A DNA stretch of 64,000 nt from Lycorma delicatula (taxonomy: Eukaryota; Arthropoda; Insecta; Hemiptera; Fulgoridae): NCBI RefSeq assembly GCF_047948215.1, contig NC_134465.1, positions 41,268,153-41,332,152 of the forward strand. Direction: 5' to 3'. Positions 10,606 through 20,545 of this stretch are shown here, piece by piece. The notes below the pieces were generated by a model. The model searched no databases and was not told the origin of the DNA. It saw only the letters and a list, made by a program, of their open reading frames with translations. The number at the start of each line of letters is the position of its first letter. Position 1 is the first letter of the stretch. A program made the position numbers and the translations under genes.

Positions 10606-12120
10606 ATAATAATAACAATTTTGCTAGGGTTTTTAAATTACAACAGACTGCATTAGGGGTCTACACATAATACCATTTAAATTAATTATAAAGAAATACT
10701 CGTTCAGTATTTGTGTGGGTGCGTCTGCACGAGCGTGCAACAATTAAAAAAGAAGAAGGTTAAATCATCTATCATTTGATTCCAAATAATAATACAGAGA
10801 AGGGTGGTAGAAGATTTTTCTAAAAGAAAATCTGGGTCATAATAAGAAAAGCTATGATGAAAATTGAAGAAGATGGGAATTTACTAAACGAGAGCGCAGT
10901 GAGAATAGAAGAAGCGAGGTTATGGTGGGGGGAATAGCGACGCCTTTACTTTCTTTTTGTTGTCAGTAGGCTCTGTTATACATATATATTTCAAACCTTC
11001 CCCCCTCTAAGCTTTCAAAAATTTATGTCATCATTTCTTCTTTTTTTTTTTTTTTATCTAGCGTAGATTTATAAAATCAAATATACTGTGTAAAATAAAT
11101 ACTTTCTGATTTCTTTTTTACGGACTAAAAATATTTTTATGTTATTTAAAAAAAAAAAAAATACATATTTATACGTTATCTTCGTTTGATGAACGAATCG
11201 ATATTTTTTGTATATTTTTCTAAGAATATTTCTTTCTTTTTTCCCAACCAATATTCCCGTTCGACGAATCATAGATGACTATCTCCCACCACTTTTCTTT
11301 AATTACCCCTCCTCTCGTCTTTCACGGTAATTATTTTTAACCGACCAACTTTTATCAGATTTACCTCTAGATCGCTTTGTCTACTTATTCATTATTATAA
11401 ATACTTTTCTATCATTTCCCGGGTTATTTTTAAAGGTCATCTATTAATTAAATGACTACAAAGAACAAAGTATGTGTACTACTTCAAGGTAATCTATTCA
11501 AGGTAAAATTAATTTTTCCCGAAAGAGGAGGTATTTGAAATATTATTACGTAAGATTAGTATAATAAAATTCATCTTGTTCCACAAACAGTGTATTTACA
11601 ATCTGCTCCTTAAGTGGAACCATAAATAAATCGTTTGATAATAAGGACATGATAAGGAGTTCTTAAGGAACTCCCATAATAAGTCAATCTATAACAGATT
11701 TTATCAGTAAGCAGTAAGTACATTCGTAAAAAAATATATCTGCCAACACTTCACAATCAAAAAAACAAATGAACAAATAAAAACCAATAAACAAATAAAA
11801 AGTCAATAAAAAAAACAAAAAAAAAAACACATAATTACGCGATAGCTAGTTGAACAAAGAACAAAACAATTTGTAGGTGTAACAAAACTTAACAATTATT
11901 TTTACCCACGGAACGGAGACGGTATATACGTTTGGGGTACGAGATTGTGTGTGTTAATCATGTCTGTTAATCATGTCATAATGTCTGTTATCATTTTCCT
12001 CAAAAACTACTGCACCAATTTTAATGCGGTTTTTCCGTTACATAGGTATCATATCATTGCATTGCATTATATAGGTATCATCTTAGAGCAGGTTGTTAGA
12101 TTAGTTCGGTTATAAGCCGC
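10161..12120. other. AT-rich, low-complexity region
   Basis: No gene seen. It holds a CT tract (10535-10555), a TA microsatellite (10561-10600), a T-run near 11041 and A-rich runs near 11750-11830. The phrase caaaaactactgcaccaatt near 12005 is of a type common at insect transposon remains. Confidence 0.5.
10561..10600. repeat. (TA)n microsatellite
   Basis: Twenty uninterrupted TA units, following a short CT-rich tract. Confidence 0.95.
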
Positions 12121-12137
12121 CAAGGGGCGCTGCAAAA

Positions 12138-12429
12138 TCCACCGGGTTGGTCTAGTGGTAAACGCGTCTTCCCAAATCAGCCGATTTGGAAGACGAGAGT
12201 TCCAGCGTTCAAGTCCTAGTAAAGCCAGTTAGTTTTACACGGATTTGAATACTGGATCGTGGATACCGGTGTTCTTTGGTGGTTGGGTTTCAATTAACCA
12301 CACATTTCAGGAATGGTCGAACTGAGAATGTACAAGACTACACTTCATTTACATTCATACATATCATCCTCGTTCATCCTCTGAAGTATTATCTGAACGG
12401 TAGTTACCGGAGGCTAAACAGGAAAAAGC
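12138..12429 (+). repeat. SINE-B copy 3 (first of a tandem pair)
   Basis: Full copy with A-box (tggtctagtggtaaacgcg) and B-box (gttcaagtcc). It is preceded by aaggggcgctgcaa (12122-12135) and followed by aagggggcgctgcaa (12430-12444), its target duplication, which in turn precedes copy 4. Confidence 0.92.
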
Positions 12430-12444
12430 AAGGGGGCGCTGCAA

Positions 12445-12728
12445 TAACCCACCGGGTTGGTCTAGTGGTGAACGCGTCTTCCCAAATCACCTGATTTGGA
12501 AGTAGAGAGTTCCACCGTTCAAGTCCTAATAAAGTCAGTTATTTTTACACGGATTTCAATACTGGATTGTGGATACCGGTGTTATTTGGTGATTGGGTTT
12601 CAATTAACCACACATCTCAGGAATGGTCGAACTGAGACTGTACAAGACTACACTTCATTTACACATAAATATCATCCTCTGAAGTATTATCTGAACGGTA
12701 ATTACCGAAGGCTAAACAGGAAAAAGAG
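12445..12728 (+). repeat. SINE-B copy 4 (second of a tandem pair)
   Basis: Same orientation as copy 3, which it follows directly. The target sequence recurs a third time after it as aaggagcgctgtag (12729-12742). Three copies of one target flanking two SINEs means one SINE inserted into the duplicated target of the other. This copy has lost a few bases in the body. Confidence 0.92.
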
Positions 12729-12778
12729 AAGGAGCGCTGTAGTAGATATGTTTCTAATTCTTTCTAATTAATAATTTT

Positions 12779-13506
12779 ACTTCCTTGTCCGAAGTAAAGG
12801 AAGTATTGTGATCGCGAAAAATATCGGTTTTCAGATTTCAACGGAAATGTCCGTTTTGACTAGTTTCGGCGTGATGTCTGTACGTACGAGAAACCACTTT
12901 AGCACTTTTAACACTTTTGTTATCGCGATAACAAAAAGTAACGGAAAACTATTTTCTTATTTATTAGATTTTATAGAAAATTAATAATCCTGTGTATCTC
13001 GTATAACTCAAAAACGATCAGCCGTAGGATGTTGAAATTTTGGACTCAGGACTGTTGTAATATCTGGTTGTATGCCTTCCCTCTTGATTGCAATCGACTG
13101 AACCAAAAGGATCCAAAAAATTGCAAAATTCAAAAGAATTTTGATTGTAGACTTTCTCATAAATGCAGTAATAAACCCTTATTGATGGCAAAGATATATC
13201 ATAAGTGGTACTTATTTTCATTGGTCCCACAGTTATAGGCAAATAAAATTTTAATTAATGAAATATTTGGAAGGGGAAGGCATATCGGTTCGAATCAGAC
13301 GTCATTTCCTTTTTTTTTTAAATTTAAATATATAGATTTATTATAATTATTAATCTGCGATTGTGAAAATCCTTTTACGATAAATAACAATTCAATAACA
13401 CAAAAAAAAAAAAAAAAAAATGAAAAAATATCAGAAGTTGGTAGAAATAAAATTTTATGTACATTTAAAAATGTATATACGTAATTTAACAGGCATACAA
13501 GGAAGT
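12779..13506 (+). repeat. Repeat H, copy 1
   Basis: A dispersed non-coding repeat opening with acttccttgtccgaagtaaa and closing with acaaggaagt (13497-13506), so the first and last ten bases are inverted repeats. The body includes ggtttcaattt-like AT-rich text and a phrase ending ggttcgaatcagac near 13287. A second copy is at 47798-49041. Similarity of the two copies runs on a little past the closing motif (atgtg, then tcacNtca). Likely a non-autonomous DNA element. Confidence 0.75.
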
Positions 13507-13904
13507 CATGTGGTTCTCACGTCAGATATCTTTAGTAAATTATAGCCAAACGTTTAGATATCTACAAATGTATTGAAATAATTGCCTTTGCTTTGATTAT
13601 TATGAAGTAAAAATTTAAAAAAAATTGAACCAACTTTAGATTAAAAAAAAATTTTAAATAAAACACTGCACTGAAAGGAAAGATGGTTCTACTTGTTTGT
13701 TATTTCACTTTTATTGATGCAACTTCTTCAAATTTCATGAGAAAATGAATAAAAACGTTTATTTAAGGTAGTACACTTTTTAATGATAAATAACATTTAC
13801 AAAATACTTAAGAACTTTTAACACTTTTGTTACCGTGATAACAAAAAAGTACCGGAAAATATTTCCTTATTTATTTGTTTTAATAAAAAAATATAGTATT
13901 CACT

Positions 13905-14536
13905 TACTAACGATTGTGAACATAATTATCCAAGCGCTTTCGGATTACTCTTCCGTCATCAGGGATTATTGATTAATTATGAATTTTGTAGTCGTGCATA
14001 AAAATGTTTTATAAGTAAGAATTCAAACGAAGATAAAAATTCAAATTATTACGTTCATAACAGTTGATTGTCAAATGCTAAAATAAGTCATGCGTTAAAA
14101 GAAAACGTTTTGTCGGTAAGATGTTCACAACTGTTATAAAGTATAAATTAAATCAGTCAGCTAATTTACATTATACATTATTTATGCATTTTATTATTGG
14201 TTGTAAACGCTGTTTCTAATTGAAATATTTTATTAAATTTATTATAATTTATATTATATTCTAATTTAACGTATTCTTTTATAGCATTACTATTTGATAA
14301 TTTTATTTTATCCGTTATATGTGTTTTATTTTGTTATATAATTTAATTATTAAATTTACATCATATCCACTATTTAATGCGATGTTATTTATTTCATTCT
14401 TTAGTTTTTTATTGTTGTGTTTTAAGTATATTATTGCTCTGTAAATCAACGAATTAAAAGTTGCTATTTTCTGATTTCACGGATGAAAAGAGTTGAAATG
14501 TATTGTCTTGTTTGGTTGGCTTTCTATATATATATC
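13905..14536 (-). pseudogene. Penelope-like retroelement remnant
   Basis: The minus strand reads IYRKPTKQDNTFQLFSS, then after frame changes INILKHNNKKLKNEINNI and LNSGYDVNLIIKLYN, the usual text after the catalytic core of Penelope-like reverse transcriptases. Further on, near 13930-13965, lies the complement of ctgatgacggaagagtaatc, a phrase I associate with the terminal part of such elements, where a GIY-YIG endonuclease would precede. That domain is not readable here. The copy is heavily decayed. Confidence 0.55.
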
Positions 14537-14665
14537 TATATCAATTTTATTATTATTAAAAGTTTTGTTAAATTCTGTATCGAAATAAAACTGATACAAA
14601 CAAAAAAAAATTTATAATGTTTCTCTAAGCGTGATACTATTTTTTGAAATGATTTTTAGCGTAAA

Positions 14666-14926
14666 TTACAGATCTGTAAATACAATTTTTCTATCAAAAT
14701 CATTGTTGTCTTCTTCAGTACTGCTTGATTCTTCATCGGTGTTTTCGAAACATATATTCACAAGTGACTCAGGAATTGGAATGATTTCACTGTGAGGTAA
14801 AGGCCTGATTGCAGATTGTAATGAAGGATATTTTACAGTATGTTTAGATATTTTAGAAATTCCAGACACACTTGTTAAACAAAAGAAATGATCGGTTACA
14901 TGTTCCTTTGGTACACGCCAAACCAT
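14666..14926 (-). CDS. Unidentified 86-residue open frame, probable transposon fragment
   Basis: An uninterrupted minus-strand frame with non-random composition: DHFFCLTSVSGISKISKHTV, then PSLQSAIRPLPHSEIIPIPE, and an acidic serine-rich end (NTDEESSSTEEDNNDFD). The first part resembles, from memory, a dispersed insect hypothetical-protein family with a (Y/F)FC ... AIRPVPH signature, which I believe is element-borne. No splice sites were confirmed. It could also be a piece of a host gene. It stops at a TAA near 14666. I assign no function. Confidence 0.4.
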   Translation of the reverse strand: MVWRVPKEHVTDHFFCLTSVSGISKISKHTVKYPSLQSAIRPLPHSEIIPIPESLVNICFENTDEESSSTEEDNNDFDRKIVFTDL

Positions 14927-15425
14927 GCGTACATGTCATAATATGTGACTACGATATGATTTAATTCTTTATCTAGTATCATTTATTTATAGCTTACAAA
15001 TTATGTCAAAAAATTTAAACAATAAAAAATGAGCTAACAAAATACAATATAGGAGTTTAAAATATTAACTGTAAGTTGAAAAATGAAAAATTCTTCAATT
15101 AAAATTTAACGTTTTTTTCAAAAATGGTGAGTGATACAAAGATTCTGAGTTCATATTCGTTTTCAGCATCAAAAGGGAGATTTATTGCATGTTAGGAAAC
15201 AAAAATTATGTTTATCAGTGTAATCAATGTTCCCTGTCTAAAGCAAATTTAATTTCATTGTTTAAAGAATTCATTCCTTCAATTATTTTTACTTATTTGT
15301 TACCGCAACGACACTTTTTTGATGCAACTTCTTTATCAAAAAAAAAAAAAAACAAACAACGTATTAAACAAAAAATATGTCTGTTTCTGTTGTGTGCGTG
15401 CGAAGCGAGAATAGGATGCTTAAGA
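14927..15425. other. AT-rich spacer, no gene seen
   Basis: Nothing recognised apart from an A-run near 15340. Confidence 0.35.
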
Positions 15426-16006
15426 TTATGTTGACTTCGTGTATTGACGAATCGTACGTACATCAACATAATCTAACCAAACATAAGCTAAGCTCTTTTC
15501 GCTCGCTAACCTCGTTTAATTATCATTAAATAACCTATATTTAACGTTAATTAGACGACGTTAGCGAGCGAAACGAGTTTAGGTTATGTTTAGTTAGGTT
15601 ATGTTGACATATATATTTTGATATACATTCGGAGAAAACAGCACCTGGGTTAAAAATAAGAAGACCCGTATAGGCAAGGGGCCAGAGATAGTCACCCCTA
15701 TTAGAGAGGACTATGGAAAGACCCGAACCAGCAAGGGCCAGTACTGGGCACCTCCTGTTTCAGTGGCAATGAACAGATCCAGACCGGCAGGGGGCCAGTA
15801 ATGGTACCCCCTGTTTGAATGGGCAACAGAACAACAAAAGATCCAACCGGCGGCCCGACGTACCGGACGTACAGCCGGTAGGCGGGAAGGGCCGTTTGAG
15901 TTTAAAGCCCCTGCATTGAACCATGCTTTATTTCTGATCCGATGCGGGGGTGTAGGGAAAAAATGTTGATATACATACGATTCGTCAATACACGGAGTCA
16001 ACATAA
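15426..16006. mobile_element. Inverted-repeat element carrying GC-rich ~57-bp tandem units
   Basis: The ends are ~44-bp inverted repeats: 15426-15470 (ttatgttgacttcgtgtatt onward) and 15963-16006 (its complement, few mismatches). Inside, 15485-15600 is itself an imperfect palindrome built on gcgagcgaaacgag-like text. From 15662 four related units follow, starting at 15662, 15719, 15775 and 15839, each opening agaNcc and, in the first three, carrying a ggggccag ... acccc hairpin-like core. No transposase is present and the minus-strand frame across it is chance. A non-autonomous DNA element is likely. Part of it recurs at 62295-62372. Confidence 0.7.
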
Positions 16007-16074
16007 TATAAAATGATAAGTAATTTTTATTTATCATAAAAAAGTGTACTTTTTCCACCTTAAGTAGAAGTTAA

Positions 16075-16178
16075 GTTGGAAACACACACGCTACAGATCA
16101 TTCATCTCATCCTCTGAAGTAATGCTTAACTGTGGACTCGGAGGTTAAACAAACAAAAAAAAAAAAAAAAAAAAAAAA
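16075..16178 (+). repeat. SINE 3'-end fragment with A-rich tail
   Basis: The segment catcctctgaagtaatgctt followed by ggaggttaaacaaacaaaaa matches the 3' part of SINE-B (catcctctgaag ... ggaggctaaacagg) and ends in a long A-run at 16155-16178. The tRNA-like head is absent, so it is a 5'-truncated copy or a sister family. Confidence 0.6.
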
Positions 16179-17313
16179 GGTAGAAGTTATTATTCCATTT
16201 TCTCGTGAAATTTGAAGAATTTGCATAAAAAAATGTGTACATTCTCAATACAGTGTTTGAAAGTTATTTTTTGAAAACGGCACCAAATTTTAAATGAATT
16301 ATGAGTGATAGAAATATGGATTACGGTTTTTTAAATTAAACGCTTCAGGCTAATTCCAAATTTTGCGCCGATTTCAAAATGTATGTTTCAAGATATCGTA
16401 TTGAGGATATATAGGAAAATTATTTTTTCCTTTTCGGTGCTTTTTTATTTGTTTTTTGGAGTCTGTTAAATCTTTTTTTAAAAATCATTTAATTTTTATT
16501 TTTAGTTTTGTAACTTTGACAAATATCGAAATATGGGAAAACCTACAAAATAAACCGCTCGTAGAGAAAATAACAGTCTCTTGAATAACAGTCCTTTTTC
16601 TCTTGAAAAAGGGTCTTTCAAAACGACTACAAGATTCCAGGGAAAGGATTTGTAAGATTTAAATTCAAGAGTCTGATACCGTAAATGCGCAGAATCTGTC
16701 TAAAATGCTGTAATACGTAAAATGTAAGTCGTCAAAAGAGGCTAAGTTAGAAAGGATAGTTGACATGTTTTGACCCACAAGCGCTTTTCAAATTAGATTC
16801 AAGAATAAATATCACACTGTTTTTCATAAACGTATTTCTAATGAGATGAAGAAGTATTACGTATATGGACTGTTGTAAGAGAGCGTCGACGAGAAAAAAT
16901 GCGAACGAAAGAGGTCATGGAAGACTTACTCGTTAACTCAGAATCAAAAATCAAGGGTCGAGTAATCTAAGGCACGTATCTGATTTAGAACCTTTCGAAA
17001 AGCAGTAAGAATATTCTACTGCCCAAATTGAAATTTTTTACCCGGTAATTTTTGTAATGTTTCAGTAGCAGTGGGTAACGGCGTGTAATCATTTCGTATT
17101 GTTTAAAAAACGTTCATTCAAATTGGTGCTCTTGGTAAAACGTTATGCCGCGACAAATATAAAAAAAATATATTCAGTTCGAAATGGAAACCTCTTGCAT
17201 TTTTTAGGTTAAAAAATAGAAGACTTATTACATTACTGCCAGAGTCGTATAGAGAACTTGTGAATAACACTAAACGAATTTACACGACCTAATATAATAT
17301 ATTTTATTACTTT
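16179..17313. other. Unassigned region
   Basis: No second copy in the window and no readable protein. Part of 16560-17170 has slightly higher complexity, but no frame or splice pattern holds up. Confidence 0.35.
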
Positions 17314-18065
17314 TCCGTCTAGAAGTGAAAGCATTGTAATCGGTCCAATTTGGGCACATCCGGTTTTCACGGGATCTTCACGTTTTTACTCCTAAAGGAA
17401 ACAAAAAACCTGATAAAAATTTTCCGAATATTAATATTCGTATGTATTTGTGTGTCTCTGGTATATAACCTTTTATCACCCTATATCGCCTGAACTACTG
17501 GATTGATTTTGACCAAACCAGGTCAGATTATTTCCATGTATGGGGCATTGATGCCATTAAATTTTCAACTTAAAAGGTCAAAGGTTTACGGTGCAGAGCA
17601 TGGACACCCTCAGTATCTCGACATTTCGCCTAATTAAGGTCTGTTTTTTCTAAGGAGCATTTGTTAACGAATAAAAAATAACATATTTCCAAAATCGCAA
17701 CCACACAAGTGAACGGTAGAATTGAATAAATAAATAATATTTAAAGTGCAAAAATGTAACTCGATCTGGCCGGGTGTCTAACCCAAACACTTGGTCGACT
17801 CGGAACTTGGTGCGGCTACACCGGTCTGCCTACCGTACAGGTGAAATTTGTTCTATGTAAGTTGTGAAATTTCATTAGTTTACTTAGTGCCGATCGTCGC
17901 CGTTAATATTGCCACACCCGCGCGAATTAAATACGGTACGTGTGCGCTTTAGTTAGAATCATTGAATTAAATAAACGAAAAGATATTACATTTAAATAAA
18001 ATGATAAATATTTTAAATTAAGTTGCGTGTATAAAAACCGTTCATAAAAAACCCATAGTTGTAGC
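17314..18065 (+). repeat. Family A repeat, copy 2
   Basis: It opens with cgtctagaagtgaaagcatt and contains the family landmarks tatatggggcattgatgcca-type text, the tRNA-like cassette on the minus strand at about 17752-17830, and the GC-rich stretch cacccgcgcgaattaaatac. It ends truncated after acccatagttgtag, just before the terminal hairpin seen in copy 3. Confidence 0.8.
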
Positions 18066-18936
18066 CGAAAATTTTATATATATATTTCTTTCTAAAAAAA
18101 TTTAAACTATACTAAATTTATTGTAATAAATTTAGTATAATTGGAATCGTACGTGCTATACAAATTCGATTACAATATTCCGAAATAGAAATAAGAGTCT
18201 GCAAGTACACTCTACTTGAAATACATTACGTAGCTGCAATTGTGTTTATTATATTGACTTGTATTTTACCTTGATTAATTTCGTATTTTACTATTTGGAG
18301 TAGGATGTATGTTCAGTTGAAACTAAGCGTATTTCAAAAGAGAACTACTGTTCCTTGTGCGCCCTTCTCATTCAATCTATTTCAACAGCGGAAAATATTT
18401 AAAAACAAAATCCATAATTAAAAACAAATAAATTCAAAATAAAATGATAATTTAATAGCTTCAAATTAAATATGATATGAAATTGTTTATTTAAATCTTT
18501 TTAGCTGTATTAAATCTTGTTAATTTAAATTTTTAATTTTGTAATTGACATCGTATTTAAATTTATAACTAAGATTTTTTTTAACGTTTTTAATAGATTT
18601 GAAAAAAGTAGATTTCCCCAATTCGATCCCCATTTAATTTTTTTTATACATGTTTAACCCTTATTTTTTTATCAATATGCTGATTTCGATCATTTTTTCT
18701 TCCCTTGATGATCTTGTAGAACAGGACATTTAAATAAGGAATTAAATTTCCTAAGTAATAGATCTGAATACGATTTTTTCATTATGCTTCGCAAGGGTTT
18801 ATTATAGAACAATATCATCCTGACATTCCAATTATTTTCACAAAAACAATTGTAAGTATTAGGATATACAGATTGCATCACAACTGTCTCTCGGAACTTT
18901 CATAACCTATTCACTTGTAAAAGTAATGTAAAAATA
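18066..18936. other. AT-rich spacer, no gene seen
   Basis: No coding or repeat signal is recognised. Confidence 0.35.
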
Positions 18937-19170
18937 TCACATAAACATACGTTCTAAAACGCTTCGTTTGCGAGTTACGGAAAGTGAAAGATTCCGCTCT
19001 GATTTTAGCTACCCCGGTGACAAAAAGTCGTAATGAAATTTTTAGGACGTTAATTAAGAAACTCAATTAGAGATTTCTTATTGGTTTTACCTGAAAAATT
19101 GAATAAAATAGATCTGAGAACCGTAACTACAGTAGTTTTTGAGAAATCTAGGGTGAAAACCAATAAATTC
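18937..19170 (+). repeat. Diverged arm of the long-inverted-repeat element family
   Basis: The segment cgttctaaaacgcttcgttt followed by gcgagttacggaaagtgaaagatt matches the left arm at 49453-49971 (cgaaaacgcttcgttagcga and on) over its first ~100 bases and more weakly after. It is an old solo end; no transposase lies beside it. Confidence 0.55.
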
Positions 19171-19384
19171 TGTAAAAAAAATCCCTGTTCTTATGTTTGA
19201 AATACAATAAGTTTGTTTAACGGGCAATGAATACATAAAACCGTTAAATAAAACTTAAAAGGAATTTAATTCTGAACAAAATGATGTAAAAGTTGAATAA
19301 AATAAACTTATCAAAAAGCAGGTAGGTCAGTTTTGTCTGATCAGCATAGTTAAACTAAAGTATAGTAATATATTTTTATAGACA

Positions 19385-19478
19385 TACTAGCCGGTCAGGC
19401 TCGCTTCGCTAGCCGGACTGTATAGCCAGAGGGTTCTGCCCCCTGGACCCTCGACGTGTTCGAATCCTCATGTTTTTG
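19385..19478 (+). repeat. Repeat C, copy 1
   Basis: A GC-rich dispersed repeat. It opens with a palindromic ctagccggtcaggctcgctt / cgctagccgg, then ccccctggaccctcga. Related copies lie at 30703-30960, 39290-39480 (minus) and 61474-61600. Non-coding. Confidence 0.65.
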
Positions 19479-19654
19479 TGCCAATATTAGGAATTTTACA
19501 CAAATATTTTAAGAAAAGAAATATTAATGTGTACAGAATACTTTTCTGAACATTTTGATGTTTTTGTGTATAAAATAGGCTCGAGGAGTGAGTAGATATA
19601 GATTTTAATAGAAATATAGTGTTTAACGTTAACTATGTTGAAAGTCTTGTGTGT

Positions 19655-20030
19655 GTTAGTGTGAGCTTGCCAGTCTAGCTGCTGCTATTGATGCAGAACG
19701 AACCTCGTGATGTGCCGGATGGCTGTGCACAAACGACTCTCTCCCGCTAAATGTAAAAAAAGGATTTTTTTTTTATTGCTAAATATTAACTAATAATCCC
19801 TTTCTTTTATTAATAAAATTAAATCAATAAAAGTAATAAATAAAAATTCAAACATTAAATTTAAATAAATATACGCTTAGAAATTAAATAAAATAATCTG
19901 TAAATTAATTGACAACGGACTGCTTCTAGCGGAAGAGAGTCGTGGAGGGAGCGGAGTCATCCGCCCGGCGCACCACCATTGGTCCGCTCTGCACCAATAG
20001 CAGCTAAAGTAAAAATGTTAACACATATAC
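19655..20030. repeat. Imperfect inverted-repeat (foldback-like) element
   Basis: The left arm (about 19665-19752, tgatgcagaacgaacctcgt to acgactctctcccgct) is the imperfect complement of the right arm (about 19922-20020, agcggaagagagtcgt to gcaccaatagcagc). The arms flank about 170 bases of AT-rich sequence. There is no coding content. The structure is typical of a non-autonomous foldback or MITE. Confidence 0.6.
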
Positions 20031-20545
20031 ACCAAACAAAAAAACCCTTGCACCATCATGATCCATCATTTTTTATACCTAGCGATATATTTATATATAT
20101 AAAATTATTAAATTAAAAAAAAAAAAATGTAGGAGGTACTTTTTTAGAATGATCTTAAGTGAAAATCTGCAGTAATGTGGATGACAATTTATTAATTACA
20201 CTAATTAATTTTACGACGTTTTGAATTTTTAATTAAATTTTTATCAAAAATCTCAATATTTAGTGAACATAAATATTAACCATACTGCATGTAGCGTATA
20301 TATTCGACTATCCCCCGCCTACGAATAAGCCACGCACCTCGATTTTCCGGACCGAAAATCTAAAAAAAAATCGAGTATATACCGGTATTTTAAAGTACAA
20401 TAGATATGATAAAAAAATACGTAAATACGAAAATATTCAAAAGTAAAGAATTTAATTCGTTCATTAAAATTACAATATTAATATTACATTAATAATTAAT
20501 TACCGTAAGTACTAGTTTAATTTAGAATCAGTAGACCAGTAAAAC
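20031..20545. other. AT-rich spacer
   Basis: It may include the 3' end of the pogo element that follows; a phrase at 20297-20320 (cgtatatattcgactatccc) could be its terminus but I found no partner. No gene seen. Confidence 0.35.

Noticed and set aside
15711..16058. 115-codon minus frame
   Set aside because: It crosses GC-rich tandem units and the inverted terminus of a non-coding element.
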